From: Novosphingobium sp. KA1
GTDB lineage: Bacteria > Pseudomonadota > Alphaproteobacteria > Sphingomonadales > Sphingomonadaceae
NCBI RefSeq assembly: GCF_017309955.1
Contig: NZ_CP021248.1
Coordinates: forward strand, 1,268,501-1,332,500
Reading direction: 5' to 3'
DNA: 64,000 nt
Part shown: positions 52,847 through 63,400 of the stretch, piece by piece
How positions within the stretch are numbered: position 1 is the stretch's first letter
How the letters are laid out: each line of letters opens with the position of its first letter
Program-made: the position numbers and the translations under genes
Notes under the pieces: generated by a model
What the model saw: only the letters and a program-made list of their open reading frames with translations
Database searches by the model: none
Told to the model about the DNA's origin: nothing

Positions 52847-53815
52847 TCAGGCTTTTTCAAGCGAAGCGGCAAGATCGGGCGCAATCCGCACAAGCGAACC
52901 ATGACGCGCGCCTTGCGGCATGACAAGTCGATCCCCGAAATCCTGCCAGTGGATCATGTCGCGCGTCGATACCGCGCCCCAGCGGCCGTCGCGGTAGACA
53001 TCGTAATAGCAGATCAATTCATCACCAACCCGCACGGTCATGGGACCTTCCACCCAGGATGGCGTGAATGGCACGCCAAGCGGTGCAAATGGGCCGAGCG
53101 GACTGCGCGCCGAAGCGGCACGCAGCCATTTGCGGGGCGGCATGACGGTTTCGTCCTTCACCACCAGCCAGAGACCGCCATCGGGCGCGTGTGCAAACGT
53201 GCCGTCGATCACGCTGAAACCGGGATCGTAAAGCACTTGCGGCGGAGCAAACCTCTCGAAATCCGCCGTGGTCGTGTACCACAGCCGGTGATTGTACCCG
53301 TTTTCCGACGTACTCGCGGTTTCCGTGAAGCGGCCGTCAACCGTACTGGACCAGAAGATCACCGTTCGGCCCGAAGCGGGATCGAAGATCGCTTCGGGCG
53401 CCCAGCAATTGCGCGTACCCGGCACCGAAGCCATGACCGGAAGAGCCCGCTGCGGCGTCCAGTTGATGAAATCCCGGGTGGTGGCATGGCCGATCGTCAC
53501 CCCCTGCCAGGCCGTAGTCCAGATGCAGTGCCAAGGCGCATCAACCCCCTCCCCCCTCCAGAGGAAAGGGTCTCGCAGCAGGTTTTTCTCGCCGACATGC
53601 GGCACCAGGAAGGGCCCGCCGCCGCCGAGCGTCCTGAATGCGAAACCGTCATCGCTGAGGGCCAGCTTCAGCCCGTCCGCCTCCCCCTTGCCGGTGCTGA
53701 AATAGGCAAAGAGCAGCGGGCCATCCGCCGGCTGCGCCCCCATACGCGCGGTGGCACAGCCCGCCAATGCCGTCGCGCCAAGGCAAAGCGCGCGGCGATC
53801 AATACAAAACGTCAT
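52847..53815 (-). CDS. GH43-like beta-propeller lipoprotein
   Basis: A 322-residue protein with a lipobox (LGATALAGC), so it is probably anchored in a membrane. The five-bladed propeller shows LLRDPFLW (Asp), NCWAPEAIFDP (second acidic site), SVIDGTFAH and VEGPMTV (third acidic site). This order fits clan GH-F (GH43, with GH32-like features). The activity, perhaps arabino- or galactosidase, is not readable. It converges on the receptor gene and follows the GntR gene on the same strand after 440 bp of repeat-rich DNA. Confidence 0.78.
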   Translation of the reverse strand: MTFCIDRRALCLGATALAGCATARMGAQPADGPLLFAYFSTGKGEADGLKLALSDDGFAFRTLGGGGPFLVPHVGEKNLLRDPFLWRGEGVDAPWHCIWTTAWQGVTIGHATTRDFINWTPQRALPVMASVPGTRNCWAPEAIFDPASGRTVIFWSSTVDGRFTETASTSENGYNHRLWYTTTADFERFAPPQVLYDPGFSVIDGTFAHAPDGGLWLVVKDETVMPPRKWLRAASARSPLGPFAPLGVPFTPSWVEGPMTVRVGDELICYYDVYRDGRWGAVSTRDMIHWQDFGDRLVMPQGARHGSLVRIAPDLAASLEKA

Positions 53816-53964
53816 CACTGTCCGTCCGTCGAGTTCATGGGCCGGGCGCGTGCCGGGACACCGGGGTCTACAGACACTGCAGCGCGATCTTCACCCACGG
53901 GACATCAGTCAGGTCGTGGTATCACGATCGCTGCCATCCCGACTTGGGAAAACTTGGCACAGTA

Positions 53965-54060
53965 CCGGGCAGGAAGGTGCCGAAATATATCCATAATTCA
54001 AGACCTCCTGACGCATTGATGGACCATCTTGGGGAAATCCCGAAGGGACGCGCACAAGGC
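53965..54060 (+). repeat. Degenerate copy of the 11322-11593 element interior
   Basis: About 90 bp, including GATGGACCATCTTGGGGAAA and TCCCGAAGGGACGC, align with the complement of about 11425-11535 at roughly three bases in four. No terminal inverted repeats are found at this copy. Confidence 0.7.
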
Positions 54061-54143
54061 CTGCATCGCGAAGCGCCCCGCAGCGCACTCGCCGACGCCG
54101 CAACCCGGTATGTTCGCCGCTTGGCCGCATCGACGCTGCCATC

Positions 54144-54171
54144 CCAGGAGTCACGGCCCAGGAGTCACGGC
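54144..54171. repeat. Two tandem 14-bp units
   Basis: CCAGGAGTCACGGC occurs twice head to tail, followed by CCAA. Likely a replication-slippage product. Confidence 0.8.
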
Positions 54172-54260
54172 CCAAGTGTTTGATCCCAGCGTGGAATGGG
54201 GTGAATTTGTCGCCAGCCCAGCGGCGGGCGCAGCCGCGATCACATGCTGAGACCAAACAC

Positions 54261-55016
54261 CTAGGCGCCCGTAGATCCCACACCGACGATACGGCGACGC
54301 TTGTCGCCAATTTCACGCCTGGCCTTTTCGATCAACTCCAGTTCGGTGACGGCCAGCAGATCCTCGGAAACCCGGATCAGGTGCGCCCGCATCGCCTGTC
54401 GTGCACGCTCTCCATTGCGTTCGGCCAGGGCATCATAAATCTTGCGATGTTCATCCGACCGCGGGGTGATCCCGGCCAGCCTCGCCTGCTCGAACATGCG
54501 CCGGCTCAGCGGCGACTTTTCCCGCAAGTCCCACAGGCGTTCGATCGCCTGAAAAACCAACGAACTCTGGGTCGCCTCGGCTATGGCGAGGTGGAACTGC
54601 CGGTCCAGATCCAGTTCCGCGGGCGATGCCGGGCCCAGGGCTTCCATGCGTTCGAGAATCTGCCCAAGATTGACCAGTTCGTCATCGCGCATCACGGTTG
54701 CGGCGAGAGCGGCGGCCTCGCCCTCGAACATCAATCTCGCCTCGATCAGTTCGAATGCACCGACGTCGAGCTCATCCTTGGGCCTGGACAGAGGCACATG
54801 CTCCGCAACGTACACCCCCGAGCCGTGACGCACCTCGACAAGGCCCTGGATTTCGAGCGCGATCATCGCCTCCCGGACCGTCGGCCTGCTGACGCCGAAG
54901 CGCTCTGCCAGATCCCGCTCCGGCGGAAGGCGTGAACCCGCCAAAAATTGCCCGTCGCGCATCCCTTGCTCAAGTTCGCAAGCCACTCGCTGGTACAGTT
55001 TTACACGCCCTGTCAT
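54261..55016 (-). CDS. GntR-family regulator, FadR/FCD type (probable pectin regulon regulator)
   Basis: A 251-residue regulator with a winged helix (SRLPPERDLAERFGVSRPTV in part, then REAMIALEIQGLVEVRHGSGV) and an FCD domain with metal-ligand residues (ELDLDRQFHLAIAEATQ, SDEHRKIYDAL). This is the group of UxuR, ExuR and similar sugar-acid repressors. It lies 127 bp after manD on the same strand and within the right pectin half. It is the best candidate to bind the TCCCA-N5-TGGGA sites. That link is inference. Confidence 0.9.
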   Translation of the reverse strand: MTGRVKLYQRVACELEQGMRDGQFLAGSRLPPERDLAERFGVSRPTVREAMIALEIQGLVEVRHGSGVYVAEHVPLSRPKDELDVGAFELIEARLMFEGEAAALAATVMRDDELVNLGQILERMEALGPASPAELDLDRQFHLAIAEATQSSLVFQAIERLWDLREKSPLSRRMFEQARLAGITPRSDEHRKIYDALAERNGERARQAMRAHLIRVSEDLLAVTELELIEKARREIGDKRRRIVGVGSTGA

Positions 55017-55143
55017 GCGAAGGCATTGTCACAAGCGGCACACGACAGCAAGACATCTTACCAATTTGCTCGCCATTCCACCCCGGCATCACCGTGCCCA
55101 TCCAACGGCGAGGTTGCGCCGCGCCAGAGCCAGCCCGCGGACC

Positions 55144-56352
55144 TCACCAGTTCCACATCGTGCCGTCCTCAAGACGGGCGACGGGAAGGAAGGCCGGCTT
55201 ATAGGGATACTTCGCCGCCAACTGCTCGTCGATGTCGACACCGTGGCCGGGCGTTTCGCCGCAGAACAGCTCGCCTTTCTCGAAGTGGTAGTCGTGCGGG
55301 AAGACCGCATCGGTCTCCGCCGTGTGGCGCATGTACTCCTGGATGCCGAAGTTGGGCACCCAGGTGTCGAAATGCAGCGCGGTCCCCATGGTCACCGGCG
55401 AAAGATCGGTCGCACCGTGGCTGCCGGTGCGGATCTGGTAGAGCGCGGCGAGATCGGCGATACGGCGCAAGTGCGTGACCCCGCCAGCGCCGACGATGGT
55501 GCATCGGATATAGTCGATCAGCTGGTTCTGGATCAGGTCCTTGGCGTCCCAGATCGTGTTGAAGATCTCGCCCACCGCGAGCGGGGTGACAGTGTGCTGG
55601 CGCACGAGACGGAAGGCCTCCTGGTTTTCGGCCGGCGTGCAGTCCTCCAGCCAGAAAAGCTGGTAAGGCTCCAGCATCTTGCCCAGGTTCGCCGCTTCCT
55701 GCGGGGTATAGCGATGATGGCCATCGTGCAGCAAATGATAGCCGAAACCGTAAGTCTCGCGCAGCTTCTCGAACATCCTGGGGACATAGTTGAGCGCCTG
55801 CCTCGTGTCCCATCCGGTGACCGAGGGAAGCGCGGCATCGGCCGGTTCGTAATAGAGCTTGCCGCGCCCCACGCCGTAAGCGTCCTTGATCCCCGGCACG
55901 CCGGTCTGCGCCCGGATTGCCTTGTAGCCGAGTTCGATATAGTGGCCCACGGCATCAACCGTCTCAGCGATATCGCTGCCGTTGGCATGGCCGTAGACCA
56001 TGACGCCATCCCGGCTTCGGCCGCCCAGCAACTGGTAGAGCGGCATGTTGGCCATCTTCGCCTTGATGTCCCACAGGGCCACGTCGACGGCCGCGATCGC
56101 GCGCATCGTCACCGGTCCGCGACGCCAGTAGGCTCCCTTGTAGAGGTATTGCCAGATGTCCTCGATGCGGCGCGGGTCCATGCCGAGGATGCAGGGGATC
56201 ACGTGCTCTTCGAGATAGGCGACCACCGCCTTCTCTCGCCCGTTCATCGTGGCATCGCCGATCCCGTACACGCCCTGATCGGTCATGATCTTGAGGGTAA
56301 CGAAATTGCGTCCGGGACAGGTCACGATAACCTTGGCGGAAATAATCTTCAC
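55144..56352 (-). CDS. manD: D-mannonate dehydratase, enolase superfamily
   Basis: A 402-residue enolase-superfamily enzyme. With the GTG at 56352 as residue 1, the active-site residues fall at R147 (AIRAQ), Y159 (KDAYG) and H212 (HDGHH), the same numbers as in the characterised Novosphingobium ManD, and the metal ligands D210, E236 region (WLEDC) and E262 region (VGEIF) are present. It dehydrates D-mannonate to 2-keto-3-deoxygluconate. AAGGGAG lies 8 bp upstream of the GTG; the longer frame from 56382 is not needed. It would serve glucuronate or a related uronate route and stands next to the GntR regulator. Confidence 0.93.
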   Translation of the reverse strand: MKIISAKVIVTCPGRNFVTLKIMTDQGVYGIGDATMNGREKAVVAYLEEHVIPCILGMDPRRIEDIWQYLYKGAYWRRGPVTMRAIAAVDVALWDIKAKMANMPLYQLLGGRSRDGVMVYGHANGSDIAETVDAVGHYIELGYKAIRAQTGVPGIKDAYGVGRGKLYYEPADAALPSVTGWDTRQALNYVPRMFEKLRETYGFGYHLLHDGHHRYTPQEAANLGKMLEPYQLFWLEDCTPAENQEAFRLVRQHTVTPLAVGEIFNTIWDAKDLIQNQLIDYIRCTIVGAGGVTHLRRIADLAALYQIRTGSHGATDLSPVTMGTALHFDTWVPNFGIQEYMRHTAETDAVFPHDYHFEKGELFCGETPGHGVDIDEQLAAKYPYKPAFLPVARLEDGTMWNW

Positions 56353-56442
56353 GGCTTCATCTCCCTTGGCGCCTGCAGGCACCTGCCCGCCGCTCTATCA
56401 TCTCAGTGGCCGCATTATTGGCCTTACCATCTAATGAAAATA

Positions 56443-56459
56443 GATCAGATAAATTGATC
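56443..56459. promoter_or_regulatory. Dyad GATCA-N7-TGATC upstream of manD
   Basis: A 5-bp inverted repeat with a 7-bp AT-rich centre (GATAAAT) lies 91 bp before the manD start. It differs from the TCCCA-type sites of the other pectin genes. Confidence 0.3.
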
Positions 56460-56564
56460 GCGTAAAGGTAAATCTTAGGCGCCGATCCCATCCAGCCCCA
56501 CATCGTACCCGCGCAGGGGAGCCATGGCAGTATGTCCTCTGCTGCCCCAAGCGGCGGCAAACCG

Positions 56565-56603
56565 ATTGTCAGTCCACATTGTCAGTCCACACTGTCAGTC
56601 CAT
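56565..56603. repeat. Three tandem 13-bp units
   Basis: ATTGTCAGTCCAC is repeated exactly at 56565 and 56578, with a third unit ACTGTCAGTCCAT at 56591. The tandem run touches the palindrome CCATATGG. Direct repeats without spacers, so not CRISPR. Confidence 0.85.
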
Positions 56604-56845
56604 ATGGACAAAGCACCCCGACATGGTTCACCAACGATGGCTCGTTCGGCAATGCGGCGGACAGACTTCTGGCGCTGCCCCGCGCGCGCCAGCACGGCAT
56701 TTCCACCTCTTCCGTGGCGCGCCCTCCCGAAAATGGCTGGCCCGAACATGGCTGGATCAGGTGTTCGCCGAAGCTTTCGGCATGAATGGGCGAGCGGGAG
56801 AGGAGCCAAGCGATCTCAATTTCGACACGATCGCCGAGAAACCAG

Positions 56846-58123
56846 TCACGGCTGCCTTTCGGCCACGCGGGGCGCAGGCCACAGCATCGGTGCGGCTTGG
56901 GCTGCGGCAAGATCACGGGCGCCGGCTTCCTCCACCGGCAGGCCGGCGCAGCGGTTCGCCATTCTGATCACGTTGCATTGCGCCGCCACATGACCGGGCA
57001 ACCGCACCGCAAAGCCGCCGGGGAAGCGCGGATCCGCCCATAGGTAATCGGTCGAGACCGCCTGAGCACCACTCGCCAGCGCCGCGGCGCGATGGGCGAC
57101 GTCATTCGAACGGGCCTGCCAGGTATTGTCGTCAGCGCGCGTGCGCACGATGAAGCCCGCCTTGACGTCGGCAGCGATACGCACGCCCTGCGTGACCGGG
57201 TTGTTGAGCGTCAGATAGGCTGCGGCGGGCGAGCTCTCGTCGGTATTGACGAAGGCGACACGGCCCTCGAGCGCCTGGCGCGTGCCCCGATAGGCCGCGA
57301 CCTTTGCCTCGTTCTCGTCGAGCGCGAAGTAGAGCTTGCCGCGCGCATCGCCCAGTTTCGGCCAGTTTCCGGCGAGGACCGCCTCGCGCAGTGTGGCATA
57401 TCGGCCTTGCACATCGTCCGGCGTGACCAGCATGTGCGCCGGCAGGACCGAGCGGATCTCGGCGTCGAAGGCATCGAAGGCGGCCTCGTCGAACGGGATC
57501 AGCGGCACCCCGCCGGGGACGGCATTGCCGTCCTTGGCATTGACGAGGATCATGATCGGTGCGTGATCGGGATGGCGTTGGGACCAGGCCTTGATCTCGC
57601 CAAGGCAGCGGCGGAACGTCACGCAGCTCGATCGGAAGTCGAGATCGGGCACATGCAGCACCTTGAAGCCGGGCTGTTCCATCAGCCTGGTCCAATCCGC
57701 GGGCAGCGCCGTGCCGGTCTGGCGCGCGATTGCGGGATGGGCATAGCGACCGCCTTGCGGATCGTAGACGACATCGATCTCCAACTGGCGCGCGCCCGCG
57801 TCCAGTTCCGCCGTCAGGGACTTGTGCGCATAGTCCAGTTCCTGCGCGATCTTTGGTGCGGCCTTGGCGAAGAGCGCATAGTCCGCTGGCGGGATCGCCT
57901 GCTTGTAGCTGTTGTGCGTGCCTACCGTGGTCACGTCGTTCATCTTGAGATTGCGGTCCATCCACGCCCTGGCGCAGCCTTCGCCCGCCGAGGCGGCATC
58001 GGGCGCATCCAGGCGGCAGGAGCGGGGCTTCGAGGCGGAAGCACCGGCTTGCACCGTTCCCACCTGCAATAAGGAACCCGCCAGCAACAGCATGAGGGAC
58101 AAAGTGCGGATGGATGGCGACAT
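56846..58123 (-). CDS. Calcium-dependent PI-PLC-like phosphodiesterase, exported
   Basis: A 425-residue protein with a Sec signal peptide (cut near VQAGA). It matches the PI-PLC-C1-like family: VTTVGTHNSYK (first catalytic His), LDAGARQLEIDVVYD (metal-binding Glu and Asp), KVLHVPDLDFRS (second His) and a TIM-barrel body. Family members cleave phosphodiester head groups such as phosphatidylinositol, often outside the cell. It stands in line with the S9 peptidase and TonB receptor genes on the minus strand (198 bp after the peptidase). Substrate here is unknown. Confidence 0.85.
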   Translation of the reverse strand: MSPSIRTLSLMLLLAGSLLQVGTVQAGASASKPRSCRLDAPDAASAGEGCARAWMDRNLKMNDVTTVGTHNSYKQAIPPADYALFAKAAPKIAQELDYAHKSLTAELDAGARQLEIDVVYDPQGGRYAHPAIARQTGTALPADWTRLMEQPGFKVLHVPDLDFRSSCVTFRRCLGEIKAWSQRHPDHAPIMILVNAKDGNAVPGGVPLIPFDEAAFDAFDAEIRSVLPAHMLVTPDDVQGRYATLREAVLAGNWPKLGDARGKLYFALDENEAKVAAYRGTRQALEGRVAFVNTDESSPAAAYLTLNNPVTQGVRIAADVKAGFIVRTRADDNTWQARSNDVAHRAAALASGAQAVSTDYLWADPRFPGGFAVRLPGHVAAQCNVIRMANRCAGLPVEEAGARDLAAAQAAPMLWPAPRVAERQP

Positions 58124-58321
58124 GATACGACTCCGGTAATAGCGTGCCCGATGGTGAAACCCGAAGGGCAGAACTATTTGACGCGGCGATGACAGCGCGC
58201 CCGGCGGCCACGGCTGCCAGCGTCCGCATCGGGCCCCAGCGCGGCCCCGGCTGATCCTCAGGAAGCCCGCCTTGACCGGAGGAACCTCATGTCACGCCCC
58301 TCGATACCCGCGTGCCCAGTC

Positions 58322-60406
58322 TCAATCGGATACGACTGAACCGGATTCCTCCAGCGGGTCGTTCGTTCTCCCCGAGGCGGAAGGAGCCTTTTCCGCCTCG
58401 TAAGCGGCATCCAGGACATGGCGGGAGAACCAGTCCATCTGCACGTTGATCTGGAACAGGCGGTGACGCAGTTCGCGGAAATTGTGCGGCTCCCGGGGCG
58501 CGAGATAGAGTTCGCTCTCTACGCCGAGCGCCGATAGCGCCCGGTAATACATCACCGCCTGGGCCGAAGGCACACGCTCGTCCTCGGCACCGGCAAGGAT
58601 CAGCGTCGGCGTCTTCACCTTGTCCACCGAGGCAAGCGGCGAATAGTCCTGATAGAGATCGCGGCGCGCCGTGGTCCCGTAAGGCGGCGTCACGAACCAT
58701 TCCTTGCGCTGCCAGCGCGTGTCCGACCCAAGGTACATCGAAGGCCAGTCGACCGCACCGGCACCGACCACTGCCGCCTTGAAGCGGTCGGTCACGGTTT
58801 CGAGCCGTGCGGTCATGTGGCCGCCCGCGCTCCAGCCCATCATGCCCAGGCGCTCGGGATCGGCCATGCCTCGCCGCACGAGTTCATCGACGCCGGACAG
58901 CACATCCTTGTCGGCATGGCGGAAATAGCCCGCGTTCATGCCTTGCAGGAAAGCATCTCCATAGCCGGTGCCGCCGCGATAATTGACGCTCAGCACCATA
59001 ACTCCGCGCGCCGCCAGCAGCGGCTGGAAACGGCCGTAGGCAAAGACGTTGAACTGGTCCGCCGAACGCGGCCCACCGTGGCTCTGGACGATCAGAGGGT
59101 ATGCCCGGCCTGCCACATAATCGAGCGGATAGGTGACAAGGCCCTCCAATGCCTGTCCGTCAGCTGCGGTCCAGCGGATCGCTTCCTGACGCGGCAGGCG
59201 GAAACGCCCGGCAATGCCGTCGTTGAGGTGTGTAACGCGGACCGGGCGCGGATGGCGCGGATCGAGGCGCACCACCTCCTCGGGCTGGAGTGCGCTGCGT
59301 TCGGTGTAGGTCAGCATGCGCCCGTCGCGCGACAAGGCGATGGCAGAAATCACGCTGTCCCCCCCTGCCAGCTTACGCCAGCGGCCGCCGCCGGCAGGCA
59401 CGGCATAGAGACCGGTGCGCACGCCTTCCTGCGCGGTGAAATAGATCGTGCGGCCATCCGCCGACCACAGCGCTTCCTCGACCGCCCAGGGCGGGCCATC
59501 GGCGAGTTCGCGAATCTTGCCGCTGGCAATGTCGATCACGAAGAGGTTGGCGTTGAAAGTACCGTAATGCCCATCCCGCGCATTGGCGAGGAACAAGGCG
59601 GTGCGACCGTCCGGCGATAGGCGGCTGCTCATTTCCTGATAGTCGTTGTCGGTCAGGCGCCGGTCTTCGGCGCCTTCGCCATGCACCCACAGTTCCGAAG
59701 CGGACTGGTCGTCCAGCAGCCGCGAGGTCGCCCGGCGATAGAGCACTACGCGGCCATCGGCGGAAAGGTCGAAACCGCGCACCTCGAAGTCACCGGTAAT
59801 GACCTTTTCCGCCTTGCCGGTGGCCATATCGACCTTCCACAAGGCCCGGCGCATGCCGGGGGCCTCGAAGGCGAACATGTCGTCGCGCATCTTCTTGCGC
59901 TTGGCGAGATCCTTGTCGTCAGGCAGGCTGGCGAGGAACCAGATCGACTTGCCGTCCCCCGACCAGACCAGATCGGCGGGCGCCGTTCCGAGCGTGGTCA
60001 GCCTGCGCGCCTCGCCGCCATCGACCGGCAGAAGATAGATCTGGCTGACCTTGTCCCCCGCGCGCCGGTCGACAAACGCGATTGTCTTCCCGTCGGGCGA
60101 CCAGGCCGCACCGCTGCCGCCCTCGCCCAGCATTCGCCGCGCCTTGCCCGAGGCGGTATCGACGCGCCAGAGTTCGCTGACCGTATGGTTCTTTTCCCAG
60201 TCCGCCTGCGTCACCCGGTAAAGGATCGAGGATCCGTCATTCGCCGGCAATGAGCTTCCCGCGCGCGCGATGCTCAGCAGATCCACCGCGCCCATCGTTT
60301 CCGGCGTGGTTGCAGGTTCACCCGCCTGGGCCATGGACGGGGCCAGGGCCGACGACAGGACGGCAGCCAGCAAGGTGGAACGGAACACGCGGGAAAAGGC
60401 GACCAT
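58322..60406 (-). CDS. S9-family prolyl-oligopeptidase-like peptidase, exported
   Basis: A 694-residue protein with a signal peptide (cut near MAQAG), a seven-bladed propeller built from WSPDG/LSADGR-type repeats (residues about 50-410), then an alpha/beta-hydrolase domain. The triad is Ser in GMMGWSAGGHM, Asp in AGAEDERVP and His in PREPHNF. Such S9C enzymes degrade short peptides in the periplasm. It follows the STN-type TonB receptor by 73 bp, so it may process a peptide or siderophore-like cargo. Confidence 0.93.
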   Translation of the reverse strand: MVAFSRVFRSTLLAAVLSSALAPSMAQAGEPATTPETMGAVDLLSIARAGSSLPANDGSSILYRVTQADWEKNHTVSELWRVDTASGKARRMLGEGGSGAAWSPDGKTIAFVDRRAGDKVSQIYLLPVDGGEARRLTTLGTAPADLVWSGDGKSIWFLASLPDDKDLAKRKKMRDDMFAFEAPGMRRALWKVDMATGKAEKVITGDFEVRGFDLSADGRVVLYRRATSRLLDDQSASELWVHGEGAEDRRLTDNDYQEMSSRLSPDGRTALFLANARDGHYGTFNANLFVIDIASGKIRELADGPPWAVEEALWSADGRTIYFTAQEGVRTGLYAVPAGGGRWRKLAGGDSVISAIALSRDGRMLTYTERSALQPEEVVRLDPRHPRPVRVTHLNDGIAGRFRLPRQEAIRWTAADGQALEGLVTYPLDYVAGRAYPLIVQSHGGPRSADQFNVFAYGRFQPLLAARGVMVLSVNYRGGTGYGDAFLQGMNAGYFRHADKDVLSGVDELVRRGMADPERLGMMGWSAGGHMTARLETVTDRFKAAVVGAGAVDWPSMYLGSDTRWQRKEWFVTPPYGTTARRDLYQDYSPLASVDKVKTPTLILAGAEDERVPSAQAVMYYRALSALGVESELYLAPREPHNFRELRHRLFQINVQMDWFSRHVLDAAYEAEKAPSASGRTNDPLEESGSVVSD

Positions 60407-60425
60407 GAACGTCTCGCAGAAACTT

Positions 60426-60454
60426 GCCCGGCGGCTCTTGCGGAGCCGCCGGGC
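60426..60454. terminator. 12-bp perfect hairpin after the STN receptor
   Basis: GCCCGGCGGCTC pairs with GAGCCGCCGGGC around TTGCG, 25 bp past the receptor stop and 20 bp before the S9 start. The U tract is poor on the minus strand (AAGTTTCT), so it may only attenuate. Confidence 0.6.
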
Positions 60455-60479
60455 GGGAGATGGATTGTCGGCGGGAAAA

Positions 60480-63400
60480 TCAGAACGCGAACTGCGCTCC
60501 GAGCGTGAACGAACGGCCGGTCACGCCATAGACCGAGTTGTAGTTGTAGGTGTTGCCGCTCTCGGTGCCGTCGGGAAGGAACGGTCCGTACTTGTTGAAC
60601 AGGTTGCGGATCGAACCGAAGATCCTCAGGTTCGGATTGCGCAGCGGCGGAGTGATGCGGAAGCTCAGGTCATGGCGCCAGTAAGCCGGGACGTTGAGGT
60701 AGAGCGGATCAGTGATCCCGGCTTGCGCAAAGCTCTCGGCGGCCTCGTTGCTGTCCACTGCCTTGCCGATGTAGACCGTGGTCCACTTCAGCATGAAGCG
60801 CTTGGAACTCCAGCCGATGCTGGCCTTTGCCGAATCCTTTGACGTGCCGACTTCACCCAGCCAGTCATCCGAGGATTGGCTGGCGATGCCCTGGTACTTG
60901 GTGCCCAGTTCCAGACGATGGTTGTAGTTCAGGGAGAACTGTATGCTTCCGGGGATCACTTCCGGGCGGAACTGGAAGGCCACCGCCACGTCGATGCCGC
61001 GCGCGCGCAGTTCGTCGAGGTTTTCCTGCTGGTTGACCAAACGCGTGATCTGCCCGTCGCCATCGCGGGTGATCGCTTCGCAGAAGCGGTTGTCGGTGCC
61101 GGAGGTATCCGAATAGCACTCCAGCATCTGGTTGGTGTTCGACAGCGCGGAAATCGCGTCCTTCACGCGAATGTCGTAGTAGTCGACGCTCGCCTGGAAG
61201 CCCGGCAGGAACGCGGGATTGACGACAACACCCGCCGTGAAGGTATAGGCGGTCTCTTCCTTCAGATCGGCATTGCCCGCGTTGGGAGCGTTGACGCTGG
61301 TGCTGTCCTGCTTGAACACGCCGTCCGCCGCGATGGCAGCCGCGATGCCCGCGTTGGAACGGCAATTCTCCGCGATCGTGCCGGTGGTTGCCGCCGTAAC
61401 CCCGCTACAGACATCGACGACGGTATCGTAGTCGTCACGCGGCGGCGAGTAGAGCTCCGTCGTATCCGGCGCGCGCTGGGCCCGGCTGAACGTGGTGCGC
61501 AGGTTCATGCCGCGAACCGGCTCCCACTGGGCCCCCATGCGATAGCTCATCGTCGTGCCGACGCCCGAAAGGTTGTAGTGCGCCACGCGCAGCGCACCAT
61601 CAAGGCTGAGGCGATAGATCAGCGGCACATCTCGCAGCACAGGCACATTGGCTTCCGCATAGGCTTCGCCGACCTTCACCGTGCCCGCATATTCGGGTAT
61701 GTAGGCAAAGTTGCTGTAGCCGTTGGCGGTCAGTTCGTCGGTGTGGGTTTCGGTATGATCGCGGCGCAGTTCGAAGCCGGTGGCGATCTGCAACGGTCCG
61801 GCAGGAAGATCCAGCAGTGTACCGGTGAGGTTGCCGCTCAGCGTATGCTGGCTGTTGATCGCCTGGTACCAGACATTCCCGCGAATGTAGTCGGCAGCCG
61901 CATCGCTGATCGAGCCGATGCCGAACAGGTCGAGCGGAACGCAGCCATCGGCGCGCGCCGCTTCATCGGCGCAGACGATCGAGCCATCGGCCAGCTTCGT
62001 GGCATTGAGCGCGTACTGCACGTGCTGGTAATTGACGCCGTTGGTGCGCACCTGGTTCTGCTCGAACCGGCCGAAACCGTACGTCACGTCCCAGTTCCAA
62101 TTGCCGAAGACAGTACCTTCGAACCCGGCCCATCCACGCCAGGTCTCGCGCTTGTTGTCGATCGCCATCTGGCCGACTTCGGTCAGGCGACGACGGAAAT
62201 CGATGCCGGTACTGGTGGACGCGGCCGCAATCTCCGCAGGCACCAGGGGATTGCTGCGCGAGATTCGTCCCAGCGTGTACTCGTCCTCGGTTCCGTAAGT
62301 GGACGAGTTCGAGATGTAATAGGGCTCACGCACCGAATGGGTGGTGATCCGCGAGTAGAGCACGGTCGCCTTGAATTTCAGCCTGTCACTGAACTCGTAC
62401 CCCATCTTGCCGGCCGCGCTCACGCTCTCGCGCGGGACGATCAGCGTGCCGTTGACGCGGGAATCGTAGCCGTTCTCTGCCGTCACGAAGCCGGACTGAA
62501 GGCCGTTCTCGTCATAGTAGTAGGCGCCCCGACTGTTGAGGAACCGCCCTCCCGGCGTGTAGGAACTGAGCGAAGGAGAGGATACCGTATTGGTGTCCGC
62601 ATCGTAGGCAACCGATTGCAGCGCCCAATGGCGATCTTTCGCGCGCAGGATGTTCTGCTTCTCGTAGGTCGCCGTGGCCATCAGGTAGAGCCGGTTGTCG
62701 AGGAACTTTCCCCCGGCCGCCAGCGAGTATTCGGTTCCGTCACCGCCGCCGTCGTTGGTCGCGGTGCCAGCCACCCTCGCCTTGATGCCCTTCACGCCCT
62801 CATCGGTGATAATGTTGACGACGCCGGCAATCGCGTCCGATCCGTAGACCGCCGAGGCACCGCCGGTGCTCACGTCGATCCGGTCAACGAGGAACGTCGG
62901 GATCGTGCTGAGACTGACGGCGTTCGAATTGCCGACGTTGGAGACGGTGCGGTGTCCGTCGATGAGCGTCAGTGTGCGGTTCTGGCCAAGGCCGCGCAGG
63001 CTGACGGTCGAGAGGCCATTGGTCTGCGTCGAGGTCTGTCCAGCGGAAAGGTTGAGCCCCTGATCGACTCCGGGAATATCCTGAAGCGCCTCGGCAAGAT
63101 CGCGATAACCGTGCTCGGATATGTCCTCCTTCTGGAGTGCGACGACGGGAATCGGGGAATCGAACTCGGTGCGGCGAATGCGCGATCCCGTCACGACAAG
63201 TTCGGTCGGTGCTGTCCCGTCGTGATCGTCAACCGCCAGCGTTTCGGCGGCCGGCGTCTGCACGGCAGCGGGACGGCGAACGATGAACACGCCCGAAGCG
63301 CCCTGTTCCACCGAGAGCCCGGTCCCGCGGAGCAACTGCGTCAGCGCGGCTTGCGCGGTATAGCTGCCCTTGAGCCCGGCGGACTTGCGCCCCTTCACCG

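Larger units (their letters stand above)
53816..54260. other. Repeat-rich gene-free stretch
   Basis: No gene is credible here. It contains a degenerate copy of the interior of the 11322-11593 element, a 2 x 14-bp tandem repeat, and a weak inverted pair GTGTTTGATC / GACCAAACAC (about 54176 and 54252). These suggest old insertions between the GntR and GH43-like genes. Confidence 0.6.
56353..56845. other. Gene-free stretch upstream of manD
   Basis: It holds the dyad GATCA-N7-TGATC (56443-56459), a candidate operator or promoter part for manD, then three 13-bp tandem repeats (56565-56603). The rest, 56604-56845, has open frames but none with a ribosome-binding site or recognised motif. Confidence 0.5.

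Noticed and set aside
54176..54265. Inverted pair GTGTTTGATC / GACCAAACAC as ends of a second small mobile element
   Set aside because: Only about 10 imperfect bases match and no target duplication or second copy is seen.
56565..56603. Possible CRISPR array
   Set aside because: Units are adjacent 13-mers without spacers and there are no cas genes.
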